Of a DNA stretch of 64,000 bases, positions 16,517-25,033 are shown one piece after another. The DNA is from Thiobacillus sp. (lineage in GTDB: Bacteria > Pseudomonadota > Gammaproteobacteria > Burkholderiales > Thiobacillaceae): contig JACKLQ010000001.1 of assembly GCA_024235835.1 (NCBI GenBank), positions 744,001-808,000 of the forward strand, written 5' to 3'. Under the pieces are notes generated by a model. It searched no databases. It was not told the DNA's origin and was given only the letters and a program-made list of their open reading frames with translations. The first letter of the stretch is position 1. The number at the start of each line of letters is the position of its first letter. The position numbers were made by a program, and so were the translations under genes.

Positions 16517-19279
16517 ATGAGCAAATGGGTCTACGCCTTCGCCGAGGGCGACGGCAAGAACAAGAAACTGCTGGGCGGCAAGGGCGCCAACCTTTGCGAA
16601 ATGACCCAGATCGGCCTGCGGGTGCCACCGGGATTCGTCATCACCACCGAGGCCTGCCTGACCTACCTGGATGAAAAGGCCCTGCCCAATGGCGTCATGG
16701 AACAGGTGCGCCTGCACATGGCGGCAGTGGAGGAGAAGAGCGGCAAGACCTTCGGCGGCCGGGAGAACCCTCTCCTCGTCTCGGTGCGTTCCGGCTCCGC
16801 CCTGTCCATGCCCGGCATGATGGATACCATCCTCAACCTGGGCCTCAATGCGGACACACTCCAGGGCCTCGTCGCCCAGACCGGCAACGAGCGTTTCGGC
16901 TACGACGCCTACCGCCGCTTCATCCAGCTGTTCGGCAAGGTGGCCCTGGGCGTGCCGGAAGAGGAATTCGACGCCGAGTTCAACGCCGTGAAGGCGGACG
17001 CGGGCGTGAAGCACGACGTGGGCCTGTCAGCCGCGCACCTGGCGGACATCTCCGAGCGCTTTCTCAAGGTAGTGGAGCGGGTCACGGGCAAGCCCTTCCC
17101 CGCCGACCCCTACGAACAGCTGGAGATCGCCATCCAGGCGGTGTTCAACTCCTGGTCCGGCAAGCGGGCCGTGGACTACCGGCGCGAATTCAAGATCACC
17201 CCGGACATGGCCAACGGCACAGCGGTGAACGTGGTGGCCATGGTTTTCGGCAACATGGGGGACGACTCGGCAACAGGGGTTGGCTTCACCCGGGACCCCG
17301 GCACCGGCGAGAACGTGATGTTCGGCGAGTACCTGGTGAACGCCCAGGGCGAGGACGTGGTGGCGGGCATCCGCACCCCCAAGCCCGTGGCGGAACTGGA
17401 AAAGGAGATGCCGGACCTGTACCGGCAGCTGGTGGAGCTGCGCGACCAGCTGGAAGGCCACTACAAGGAAATCCAGGACTACGAGTACACCATCGAGAAG
17501 GGCACCCTCTACTGCCTGCAGACCCGCAACGGCAAGATGAACGCCACCGCCCTGGTGCGCACCTCGGTGGAGATGGTCCAGGAAGGCATCATCGACAAGA
17601 CCCAGGCCCTCATGCGCATCCAGCCGGAGATGCTGGAACAGCTCCTGTTCCCCCGCCTGGACCCCAAGACCAAGGCCAAGGCCGTGGCCAGGGGCCTGCC
17701 CGCCTCCCCCGGCGCCGCCTCGGGCATCGCCGTATTCGACGCGGACCGGGCCGAGAAGCTGGGCCGGGGCGGCCAGAAGGTCATCCTGGTGCGTGAGGAG
17801 ACCAAGCCGGAAGACATCCACGGCTTCTTCGCCAGCCAGGGCATCCTCACCAGCCGGGGCGGCAAGACCAGCCACGCCGCCGTGGTGGCCCGAGGCATGG
17901 GCAAGCCCTGCGTGGCCGGCGCCGAAGGCATCCACGTGGACGTGCACACCCGCCAGGCCATCGTCGGCGACCAGGTGTTCGGCGAGGGGGCCATCATCAC
18001 CATCGACGGCACCACGGGCAACGTCTACGTGGGCGAGGTGGCCATGATCGAGGCGGACTTCTCCGCCGAGCTGGACACCCTGCTGGGCTGGGCCGACGAG
18101 ATGGCCCGCCTCAAGGTCATGGCCAACGCCGATACCCCCCCAGATGCGGAGCAGGCGCTGAAATACGGCGCCATGGGCATCGGCCTGTGCCGCACGGAGC
18201 GCATGTTCAACGCCGTGGAACGCCTGCCCATCGTGGTGGAGATGATCGTCGCCGAGACCCCGGCGGACCGCCAGGTGGCCCTGAACAAGCTGCTGCCCAT
18301 CCAGCGGGAGGACTTTGCCGGCATCTTCAAGGCCATGGCCCCCCGGCCCGTGACCATCCGCCTGCTGGACCCGCCCATCCACGAGTTCCTGCCCACCGCC
18401 GACCAGCTGGTGGAGGATCTCACCGAGCTGCGCCACCTGCGGGACACCATCCGCGGCATGCAGGTGCTCCATGACGCGGTGGACTTCATGTACCGCACCA
18501 AGGACATCCATCCCCACGTGCAGCTGCCCGCCGACCCGGTGCTGGTGGACGAGGCCATCCAGAAGAAGGAGGCCATGCTCAGGAAGGTGCGGGCCCTGTT
18601 CGAGGTGAACCCCATGCTGGGCCATCGCGGCGTGCGTCTGGGCCTGACCTACCCCGAGATCTACTCCATGCAGATCCGCGCCATCCTGGAGGCCGCCGCC
18701 CAGTGCCAGCAGGCCGGTGTCGAGGTGCACCCGGAGATCATGGTGCCCCAGGTCTGCACCGCCGAGGAATTGCGGAAGGTGAAGTCCTGGGTGGAAGACA
18801 TCCGCGCCGACGTGGAAGCCAGCTCGGGCGTGAAATTGAACTTCAAGTTCGGCTCCATGCTGGAGGTGGTGCGGGCCTGCATGCGGGCGGAGATGCTGGC
18901 GGAGGAGGCCGAGTTCTTCTCCTTCGGCACCAACGACCTCACCCAGGCCACCTTCTCCTTCTCCCGGGAGGACGCGGAGAACAAGTTCCTGCCCATGTAC
19001 AACCAGAGCAGGATCCTCCAGGACAACCCCTTCGAGGTGCTGGACACCAAGGGCGTGGGCAAGCTGATGCAGCTGGCCGTGGAATGGGGCCGGGGCACCC
19101 GGCCGGACATGAAGGTGGGCATCTGCGGCGAGCATGGCGGCCACCCGGCCTCCATCCGCTTCTGCCACCAGATCGGCCTGACCTACGTGTCCTGCTCCGG
19201 GCCGCGGGTACCCATCGCCCGCCTGGCGGCGGCCCAGGCGGCCATCACCAGCGGCGGTTCCGGGGATTCCAGGGCCTGA
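16517..19279 (+). CDS. ppdK: Pyruvate, phosphate dikinase
   Basis: This cytoplasmic enzyme interconverts pyruvate, ATP and phosphate with phosphoenolpyruvate, AMP and pyrophosphate. The 920-residue length is normal for the family. The N-terminal ATP-grasp part starts KKLLGGKGANLCEM. The swivelling domain holds the phosphorylated histidine in GGKTSHAAVVAR, at residue 453. The PEP/pyruvate TIM-barrel domain includes GLCRTERMF, GHRGVRLG and the catalytic cysteine region GICGEHGG. It stands alone with a good ribosome binding site (GGGAGA). Together with glgP at 25 kb it points to active sugar and storage-carbon metabolism. No PPDK regulatory protein gene is seen in the window. Confidence 0.97.
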   Translation: MSKWVYAFAEGDGKNKKLLGGKGANLCEMTQIGLRVPPGFVITTEACLTYLDEKALPNGVMEQVRLHMAAVEEKSGKTFGGRENPLLVSVRSGSALSMPGMMDTILNLGLNADTLQGLVAQTGNERFGYDAYRRFIQLFGKVALGVPEEEFDAEFNAVKADAGVKHDVGLSAAHLADISERFLKVVERVTGKPFPADPYEQLEIAIQAVFNSWSGKRAVDYRREFKITPDMANGTAVNVVAMVFGNMGDDSATGVGFTRDPGTGENVMFGEYLVNAQGEDVVAGIRTPKPVAELEKEMPDLYRQLVELRDQLEGHYKEIQDYEYTIEKGTLYCLQTRNGKMNATALVRTSVEMVQEGIIDKTQALMRIQPEMLEQLLFPRLDPKTKAKAVARGLPASPGAASGIAVFDADRAEKLGRGGQKVILVREETKPEDIHGFFASQGILTSRGGKTSHAAVVARGMGKPCVAGAEGIHVDVHTRQAIVGDQVFGEGAIITIDGTTGNVYVGEVAMIEADFSAELDTLLGWADEMARLKVMANADTPPDAEQALKYGAMGIGLCRTERMFNAVERLPIVVEMIVAETPADRQVALNKLLPIQREDFAGIFKAMAPRPVTIRLLDPPIHEFLPTADQLVEDLTELRHLRDTIRGMQVLHDAVDFMYRTKDIHPHVQLPADPVLVDEAIQKKEAMLRKVRALFEVNPMLGHRGVRLGLTYPEIYSMQIRAILEAAAQCQQAGVEVHPEIMVPQVCTAEELRKVKSWVEDIRADVEASSGVKLNFKFGSMLEVVRACMRAEMLAEEAEFFSFGTNDLTQATFSFSREDAENKFLPMYNQSRILQDNPFEVLDTKGVGKLMQLAVEWGRGTRPDMKVGICGEHGGHPASIRFCHQIGLTYVSCSGPRVPIARLAAAQAAITSGGSGDSRA

Positions 19280-19285
19280 CAGGGC

Positions 19286-19304
19286 GGGGTGGCCTCGCCA
19301 CCCC
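19286..19304 (+). terminator. Hairpin directly after ppdK
   Basis: A perfect stem GGGGTGG-cctcg-CCACCCC begins 7 nt after the ppdK stop codon. It lies between convergent genes, where a terminator is expected. There is no T-run after the stem, so intrinsic termination is not certain. Confidence 0.4.
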
Positions 19305-19418
19305 ATCCCCGGCCATCCACCTGCCTGGGGCTGGCCGGTTGGGCCCCAGGGTGGGATTGCCCGCGCCGATCAAACAGACGGGCGCATCGCTCCCTGGGCA
19401 AGAACTGCCCGCGCCACT

Positions 19419-19784
19419 TCAGGGAACCGGGTCAGCACCCGGTGCCTCCCCGTCTCCCTCCATATCCGGGGGAAGGACGATGGGCCTGGCCATGACCGTC
19501 TTTTCCATGAGCACCATGCCCGAGTGGGGCTGGTTCACCCCGGTGGCGAAGTACAGGAACTCGAAGATCTCGTCCGCCCGTTCCTCCGGCACCAGCACGG
19601 TAGCGATCTCCCGCTCGATGTAGTGGAAGGATTCCCGTCCCTTGCGGGTGCTGATGCCACCGCCCCGGGCATGGTGGTGAAACACGTCGGCGATGCCCTT
19701 TTCCTGGCGCAGCCGCTCCAGGGCCTCGACGGCGCGGCCTGAGGGCAGGAGGCAGTGGATGACCTTGTAGCGAGGTATGGACAT
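19419..19784 (-). CDS. PII-like signalling protein (second of two)
   Basis: This 121-residue protein has the size and strand order of the PII/GlnB-like fold (MSIPRYKVIHCLLPSGRAVEALERLRQEKG, then IEREIATVLVPEERADEIFEFLYFATGV). The segment HHHARGGGISTRKGRE takes the place of the T-loop and is histidine- and arginine-rich, without the uridylylated tyrosine context of GlnB. It follows another PII-like gene by 10 bp and the DUF1538 permease, which fits the usual DUF1538/PII arrangement. The likely role is control of the permease by a small ligand. That is inferred from gene order. Confidence 0.75.
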   Translation of the reverse strand: MSIPRYKVIHCLLPSGRAVEALERLRQEKGIADVFHHHARGGGISTRKGRESFHYIEREIATVLVPEERADEIFEFLYFATGVNQPHSGMVLMEKTVMARPIVLPPDMEGDGEAPGADPVP

Positions 19785-19794
19785 GGTCAGCCGT

Positions 19795-20172
19795 TCAGTG
19801 GGCGAAGCGCTCGATGATCTCGGCCGGCACGTAGGTGGCCATCTTTTCCAGGGGGGTCATGTAGATCATGCCCATGCCCGGCGTATCCAGCTGGGCGGCA
19901 GTGAATATCTTGTCGAAGATGCGGTCAGCCTGGTCCGAAGCGGCGACGATGTAAATCACCTCCTTCTCGGCGGACAGGGTCACCCCCAGGATGCCCAGGT
20001 GCTTCTGCCGCACCCCCGTGCCCTTGGCGTAGAAGATGGTGGCCCCCTGGGCCCCGGCCCGGCGGGCGGCCTGCACCGCCGCCTCCGCCGCCCCCCGCTG
20101 CACGATGCAGGTGATGAGCACGGCGTCGGTGAGGACGATGAGCTCCTCAGTGCCTTCCTTGGTGGTCTTCAT
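19795..20172 (-). CDS. PII-like signalling protein (first of two)
   Basis: The 125-residue protein starts at the ATG at 20172, which overlaps the DUF1538 stop by 4 bp (ATGA) and has GGGAGAG just upstream. The core (LIVLTDAVLITCIVQRGAAEAAVQAARRAG, then KEVIYIVAASDQADRIFDKIFTAAQLDTPG) matches the PII fold with a loop ATIFYAKGTGVRQ that resembles nucleotide-binding T-loops. The tight overlap suggests a stoichiometric link with the permease. Its ligand is unknown; ATP, ADP or a nucleotide second messenger would be usual for the fold. Confidence 0.8.
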   Translation of the reverse strand: MKTTKEGTEELIVLTDAVLITCIVQRGAAEAAVQAARRAGAQGATIFYAKGTGVRQKHLGILGVTLSAEKEVIYIVAASDQADRIFDKIFTAAQLDTPGMGMIYMTPLEKMATYVPAEIIERFAH

Positions 20173-21857
20173 GCCACTCTCCCGAAATCGAATCGATACA
20201 ACCATTCCCGGATCTGTACCCACAGGCTTACCACCAGCACGCTGATGATGGGCCCCACCGAGGCCATGGCCAGGATGCCGAAGCCTTCCTGGGCCTCCAC
20301 CGCCCGGCCCAGGCCCAGGCCCATGGCCAGCACCAGGGGCACGGTCACCGGCCCCGTGGTGACGCCCGCGCTGTCCCAGGCCAGGTTCACATATTCCTCG
20401 CTGGCGAACAGGGTCAGCACCAGGGCCAGGCCGTAAGCTGGCAGCAGTAGCCAGGCCAGGGGCACGCCGAAGATGATCTTCACCACCCCCAGCAGGGTGC
20501 CCAGTCCCACCCCGGCAGCCACGGCGTGGATCAGGGTGCGCTTGCGCAGGGCACCGTCCGTCAGGTTCTGCACCGTGGTGCCCAGGGCGCTCAAGGCGGG
20601 CTCCGCCATGGTGGCGCCGAAGCCCAGGCAGGCGGCGAACAGCAGGGCCAGGGCCAGGCCCACCCAATAGGGGTAAAGGGCGCCGTCCGCCTGGAAGGCC
20701 GAGGAGAGCTGGTCCCCCACCTGCACCCCCAGGGGGCTCAGGCCCTCGGAAAGTCCGATGTTGAAGCCCATCATGCCCAGCACGCAGAGGAAGATGCCAT
20801 AGAGGATGAGGTTGGCATGCTGGACGCGCTCCCGGAGCCAGAAGCGCTGCACCAGCCACAGCAGGAGCGTAAGGGGCACGATGGCGCGCAGGGCCGCCGC
20901 CACGTCCTCCATCAACCCGGCATTGGCGGCCGGGGGGGAGGCAGCCGCCAGGTCCGCCGGCAGTCCCCCATGCCCAATGAACAGGCCCAGCAGCATCACC
21001 GCCAGGGGCGGAAACAGGGAGGCCAGGGTGACGATGCCGAATCCGTCCAGGGCATTGTTCTCCTTGCCCGCCGCCGCCGACACGCCGATGCCCAGGGCCA
21101 GCACCACGGGCACGGTGACCGGGCCGGTGGTGATGGCGCCACAGTCCCAGGCCAGGCCGATGATGGGGCTCAGGAGGGGGTCCATGGCCAGGTAGGCGGT
21201 GAGCAGGAGACAGGGCACGGCCACCAGCAGCAGGAGCCATTTCAGGTTCCAGCCCCGCATGAAGCGCAGCATGCTCACCAGCACCGCCAGGCCCACGCTG
21301 CCTGCCACGGCATAGACTACCGCCTCGGGGTTGGTATTGAGCAGGTAATTAAGCAGGGGCGCCTGTTCCCTGTCGGTCAACTGGCCTACCGTGCGCAGGG
21401 CGCCGATGGCCGGCTCGGCGAAGGTGGCCGCCACCCCCAGGATGAAGGCCACCCCCAGCACCGAGGCCAGGGAGGAGCGGGTCGGCAGAAGGTGGCCGAT
21501 ATTCTCAGAAAACGGCATCAGGCCATGCTTCAGGCCCTCCATGAACAGCATGAGCCCCAGGATCACCACGCCGATGCCCAGGGCGATGCCCGTGGCCCCC
21601 TGCACGTGGGACTGGAGGGCCAGCCACTGGAACAGGGCCAGGAAGATCGCCACCGGAATCACCGCACGGAACTGGTCCAGGAATCGGGTGCTCACGTAGG
21701 GAGCGACGAGGCGGTACATGTCCCGGGGACGCAGGCGGGGACGGCGCCGGTGCTGGGCGTCGTAGGCGGTGACATGGTTGTAGCTGATGGCGATCTGGCG
21801 CACCCGGACCTGACCCAGGTAGTCACCGTAGCGGATTCTTTTCGTCATGGCCGCCAT
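20169..21857 (-). CDS. DUF1538 permease with two homologous halves
   Basis: The 562-residue multispanning protein shows a clear internal duplication. The motif FAEPAIGAL (AEP at 147-149) recurs as MAEPALSAL (418-420), and the octapeptide TTGPVTVP occurs at 243-250 and again at 500-507, each after an LAWD segment. Such repeats suggest two inverted or parallel bundles forming one transport path. DUF1538 proteins have no proven substrate. The gene leads a three-gene operon with two PII-like regulators. The start at 21857 has AGGG six nt upstream; an ATG three codons later is the alternative. Confidence 0.85.
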   Translation of the reverse strand: MAAMTKRIRYGDYLGQVRVRQIAISYNHVTAYDAQHRRRPRLRPRDMYRLVAPYVSTRFLDQFRAVIPVAIFLALFQWLALQSHVQGATGIALGIGVVILGLMLFMEGLKHGLMPFSENIGHLLPTRSSLASVLGVAFILGVAATFAEPAIGALRTVGQLTDREQAPLLNYLLNTNPEAVVYAVAGSVGLAVLVSMLRFMRGWNLKWLLLLVAVPCLLLTAYLAMDPLLSPIIGLAWDCGAITTGPVTVPVVLALGIGVSAAAGKENNALDGFGIVTLASLFPPLAVMLLGLFIGHGGLPADLAAASPPAANAGLMEDVAAALRAIVPLTLLLWLVQRFWLRERVQHANLILYGIFLCVLGMMGFNIGLSEGLSPLGVQVGDQLSSAFQADGALYPYWVGLALALLFAACLGFGATMAEPALSALGTTVQNLTDGALRKRTLIHAVAAGVGLGTLLGVVKIIFGVPLAWLLLPAYGLALVLTLFASEEYVNLAWDSAGVTTGPVTVPLVLAMGLGLGRAVEAQEGFGILAMASVGPIISVLVVSLWVQIREWLYRFDFGRVA

Positions 21858-21903
21858 AACATACCCTAATTCATACCCCGATTACCTTGCAGGGATAATA
21901 CCC

Positions 21904-22200
21904 ATGTCTCTTATTGTGGAACGCGCCATCTCCCAGGCCAGACAGACCGAGCTGGGAGTCCATGGCTGGCCTACTTGGAAGGATGCCGAGGGCGAGCGCA
22001 CCCTGCCCTACGACGCCGCCGAGAACAGCTATTTCCTGGCGGGCAGCGCCACCCTGACACCGGAGGGCGGGGAGCCGGTCACGGTGAACGCCGGCGACCT
22101 GGTGGTGATCCCCGCGGGCCGGTGCCTGTGGCAGGTCCACAGCCTGGTGCGGCGCCACTACCGTTCCGAGGGCCTGACGCCAGCCTGCTGCATCATATGA
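21904..22200 (+). CDS. Small cupin-domain protein
   Basis: The 98-residue protein from the ATG at 21904 (AGGG upstream) is a single cupin domain of the DUF861/cupin_3 type, with GWPTWKDAEGERTLPYDAAENSYFLAGSATLTPEGGEPV, then AGDLVVIPAG. Metal ligands are weak: the usual HxH cluster is not evident, so catalysis is uncertain and ligand binding is possible. It is divergent from the DUF1538 operon, with 46 bp between starts, so the two may share a promoter region. Confidence 0.75.
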   Translation: MSLIVERAISQARQTELGVHGWPTWKDAEGERTLPYDAAENSYFLAGSATLTPEGGEPVTVNAGDLVVIPAGRCLWQVHSLVRRHYRSEGLTPACCII

Positions 22201-22230
22201 CCTGACACTGCCCCAGGCCCGGGGGTGGGA

Positions 22231-23265
22231 CTAGGCTTGGGCTTCGGCCTGTGCCAGTGCCCGGGCCCGCAACTGGCCGCAGCCCCCGTCGATGTCCTGG
22301 CCGGCGGAGTCCCGCAGCCGGGCAATGATGCCCCGCTGGTGCAGCATGCCGGCCATGCGGGCGGCCCGTTCCAGGTCGGGGCGCCGGTAATCCAGCCCCT
22401 CCACGGCATTGAAGGGGATGAAATTCATCATGGCGTACTTGCCGGCCAGCAACCGGATGATGGCCTCCACCTCATCGTCCGTGTCGTTGATGCCCTCCAG
22501 CAGGGTCCACTGATACTGGATGGGGTAACCCGTGGCACGGGCGTAGGCCTCCCCCAGGGCCACCAGTTCGGCGGGATCCATGGGGGTCGCCTTGGGCAGC
22601 AGGCGGGCCCGCAATTCCGGGCGGGTGGTGTGCAGGGACAGGGCCAGGGCCGGCTTCACCGGGCCCTGGGGCAGGCGTTCGAACACGCGCGGGTCGCCAA
22701 CGCTGGAGAACACAAGGTTCTTGTGGCCGATGCCCCCCTCCTGGCCCAGGCACTCGATGGCTTCCAGCACGTTGTCCAGGTTATGAGATGGCTCCCCCAT
22801 GCCCATGAATACCACCTTCTTCACGGGGGCCAGGGACCGGGCCAGGGCGACCTGGGCCAGGATCTCGGCGCTGCCCAGCTGGCGCTTCAGGCCCTCCCGG
22901 CCCGTCATGCAGAAGGTGCAACCCACGGCGCAGCCCACCTGGGTGGACACGCACAGGCCGTCCCGGGGTAGGAGCACGCTCTCCACCGTCTGTCCATCGG
23001 CCAGCCTCACCAGCAGCCTGGAGGAGCCGTCGGCCCCCGGGTGCCGGGATACCAGGCGCGCCAGGCCCTGCAACCCGTCCATGAGGTCCGGCAGGGCCTC
23101 ACGCACCGCCTTGGGCAGGAAGTCTTCCGCCTTGCGGTAGCGGGTGTCCAGGGAAGCCCGCTGCACCCAGGCCCGCAGGACGCGGTATTGGTGCTTGGGC
23201 AGGGCGCCCAGGGCTTGCAGGTGGTGGCGCAGGTCGGCGATGCGGGGACGTGGGGGAAGTGCCAC
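22231..23265 (-). CDS. RlmN-like radical SAM RNA methyltransferase
   Basis: The protein carries the radical SAM cluster CxxxCxxC (CAVGCTFC), the downstream GMGEPSHNLDNV and LALSLHTTRPELR motifs, and the conserved catalytic cysteine in the C-terminal GQDIDGGCGQL. RlmN-type enzymes methylate C2 of an adenosine in 23S rRNA and some tRNAs. The frame is open up to an ATG at 23397, but its first 44 codons run through a GC-rich hairpin repeat and look non-coding. The GTG at 23265 (VALPPRPRIADLRHH) fits the family N-terminus. The chain is shorter and more divergent than main RlmN, so it may be a paralogue, with the housekeeping rlmN elsewhere. Confidence 0.75.
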   Translation of the reverse strand: MALPPRPRIADLRHHLQALGALPKHQYRVLRAWVQRASLDTRYRKAEDFLPKAVREALPDLMDGLQGLARLVSRHPGADGSSRLLVRLADGQTVESVLLPRDGLCVSTQVGCAVGCTFCMTGREGLKRQLGSAEILAQVALARSLAPVKKVVFMGMGEPSHNLDNVLEAIECLGQEGGIGHKNLVFSSVGDPRVFERLPQGPVKPALALSLHTTRPELRARLLPKATPMDPAELVALGEAYARATGYPIQYQWTLLEGINDTDDEVEAIIRLLAGKYAMMNFIPFNAVEGLDYRRPDLERAARMAGMLHQRGIIARLRDSAGQDIDGGCGQLRARALAQAEAQA

Positions 23266-23344
23266 TCGAGACGCTGTTCCCTCACCCTCACCATTATGGC
23301 CTTCAGGGTGCTCTCCCGGTGGGAGATGGAGCCAATCCCTACCT

Positions 23345-23360
23345 CCTCCCTCGGGGGAGG
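23345..23360. repeat. GC-rich hairpin (CCTCCC-tcgg-GGGAGG), dispersed-repeat type
   Basis: The stem CCTCCC-tcgg-GGGAGG with flanking purine-rich sequence is of the kind scattered between genes in many beta- and gammaproteobacteria. It sits between the SDR stop region and the RlmN-like gene and interrupts the apparent upstream extension of that frame. A similar CCCTCTCCC hairpin occurs at 48855-48878. Confidence 0.45.
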
Positions 23361-23398
23361 GGCAGGGGTGAGGGAGCGGCATTTCCAATCCCGACACC

Positions 23399-24247
23399 CT
23401 ACCGCCCTCCCCCGCCTGACGCTTTCAGAAGCACCCGGTCCATCATGCGGGTGGACAGCAGCCGCTTCAGCCACCAGAAAGCCACGGATGGCACCGTGAC
23501 CGGGTAGCGGGCCCGGGGCCGGTCACTTTCCAGGGCGTGGATCACTCTCTCCAGCACCGCCTCCGGCGGCAGGGTGAAGGGGGCGGCGGGGCCCGGCTTG
23601 CGCAGGCGCTCCAGTTGCCGCTCGTAGCTGGCCCGGTGCACGCTGTGGCGCCAGTCGACATGCTTTTCAAAGTGGGGCAGGCAGTTCTCCCGGAACCGGG
23701 AGGTGATGGGACCCGGCTCCACCAGGCTGACGTGGATGCCCGTGCCCTGCAGTTCCTGGCGCAGGGTGTCGGCCAGGCCCTCCAGGGCGAACTTGGCGGC
23801 CACGTAGGCTCCCCGGTAGGGGAAGGCGGCATAGCCCAGCACCGAGCTGTTGAGGACGATGCGCCCCCGGCCGGCGGCCCGCATGGCGGGGAGCAGGAGG
23901 TTGGTCAATTCCACCCAGCCGAACAGGTTGGTCTCGAACTGCTCCCGCAAGGCTGCCCGGGTCAGATCTTCCACCGCCCCCACCTGGCCGAAGCCGCCGT
24001 TGTTGAACAAGGCATCCAGGCGCCCCCCGGCCCGGGCCAGCACCTCCGTGGCCGCGGCCTGGACGCTGGCGGAATCGTCCAGGTCCAGGACCAGGCTCTC
24101 CAGGCCCATGGCTTTCAGGACGTCCACGTCCTGCTGGCGCCGGGCAGTGGCGAACACGCGCCAGTTCCGGTCAGCCAGGCCCTTGGCCACGGCCAGGCCG
24201 ATGCCGGAGGAACAACCGGTGATGAGGATGGAAGCTTGGTTTTTCAT
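23399..24247 (-). CDS. Short-chain dehydrogenase/reductase
   Basis: This 282-residue classical SDR has the cofactor motif TGCSSGIG near residue 10 and the NNGGFGQ segment in place of NNAG. The catalytic serine lies in VLNSSVLGYAAFPYRG, and the YxxxK pair is in AYVAAKFALEGL, with the proline-rich EPGPITSRF after it. The arginine/glutamine after strand 2 (TARRQQD) suggests NADP(H). The substrate is unknown. A C-terminal basic extension ends in KASGGGGR. The gene is divergent from the small CxxC protein at 24320. Confidence 0.9.
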   Translation of the reverse strand: MKNQASILITGCSSGIGLAVAKGLADRNWRVFATARRQQDVDVLKAMGLESLVLDLDDSASVQAAATEVLARAGGRLDALFNNGGFGQVGAVEDLTRAALREQFETNLFGWVELTNLLLPAMRAAGRGRIVLNSSVLGYAAFPYRGAYVAAKFALEGLADTLRQELQGTGIHVSLVEPGPITSRFRENCLPHFEKHVDWRHSVHRASYERQLERLRKPGPAAPFTLPPEAVLERVIHALESDRPRARYPVTVPSVAFWWLKRLLSTRMMDRVLLKASGGGGR

Positions 24248-24319
24248 GGCGCGGATTTTCGCATGGCGCGGGTTGCCTGCCCTGTACCATCATCCCGGCC
24301 TGTTACCCTGGAGCGCACC

Positions 24320-24904
24320 ATGAATCCCCGAATCGAAGAACTCCTGCGCCGCATCCAGGAACTGGAAACCGAGCTGGAGGCAGACCTGGAGTCAAAGCGG
24401 GCCAAGTTCCGCTACCGCATCGAGGACCATCGGGTGCGCATCGAACAGGAGATGCGGGCCATGCAGCTCCGCTTCCGCACGGGCAGCCTGCGCTACCTGC
24501 TGGACACCCCCCCGAGCCACCTGCTCACCGCCCCGGTGATCTATGCCTCCATCGTCCCCCTGTTGCTGCTGGACCTGATGGTGACGGTCTACCAAGGCGT
24601 CTGCTTTCCCGTGTACGGCATTCCACCCATCCGCCGCGCCGACTACTTCGTCTTCGACCGTGGCCTGCTGCCCTACCTGAACTGGATCGAGCGCGTGAAC
24701 TGCGCCTATTGCAGTTACGCCAACGGCCTCATGGCCTTCGCCCGGGAGATCGTGGCCCGCACCGAGCAATTCTGGTGCCCCATCAAGCACGCCCGCCGCC
24801 AGGCCCAGCCCCACGCGCGCTACCACCGGTTCCTCGACTACGGCGACGGGGAACGCTACCGGGCCGAACTGGCGCGGCTGCGAAAGGAATACCCACCCCA
24901 TTAG
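24320..24904 (+). CDS. Conserved protein with coiled coil, membrane helix and CxxC motif
   Basis: The 194-residue protein begins with a charged coiled coil (about 5-50: IEELLRRIQELETELEADLESK). One hydrophobic segment (about 73-95, TAPVIYASIVPLLLLDLMVTVY) follows, then a cysteine-rich part with VNCAYCSYANGLMAF and EQFWCPIKHARR that could bind metal. I do not recognise a named function. Similar proteins exist in betaproteobacteria as conserved hypotheticals. The reading frame is open further upstream, but the ATG at 24320 gives the only plausible N-terminus. It precedes glgP on the same strand. Confidence 0.65.
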   Translation: MNPRIEELLRRIQELETELEADLESKRAKFRYRIEDHRVRIEQEMRAMQLRFRTGSLRYLLDTPPSHLLTAPVIYASIVPLLLLDLMVTVYQGVCFPVYGIPPIRRADYFVFDRGLLPYLNWIERVNCAYCSYANGLMAFAREIVARTEQFWCPIKHARRQAQPHARYHRFLDYGDGERYRAELARLRKEYPPH

Positions 24905-25033
24905 CCTGGAACCCCTGGACTTCCAGGCTACAAAGCCCCCGCCAAAACAGCCCGGGGCCATCCCTGATGTTTGCATGCCCCGACAGGGCCATTATGCTGT
25001 GGGGCTACAACAATATTCATATCGCCCGCCACC

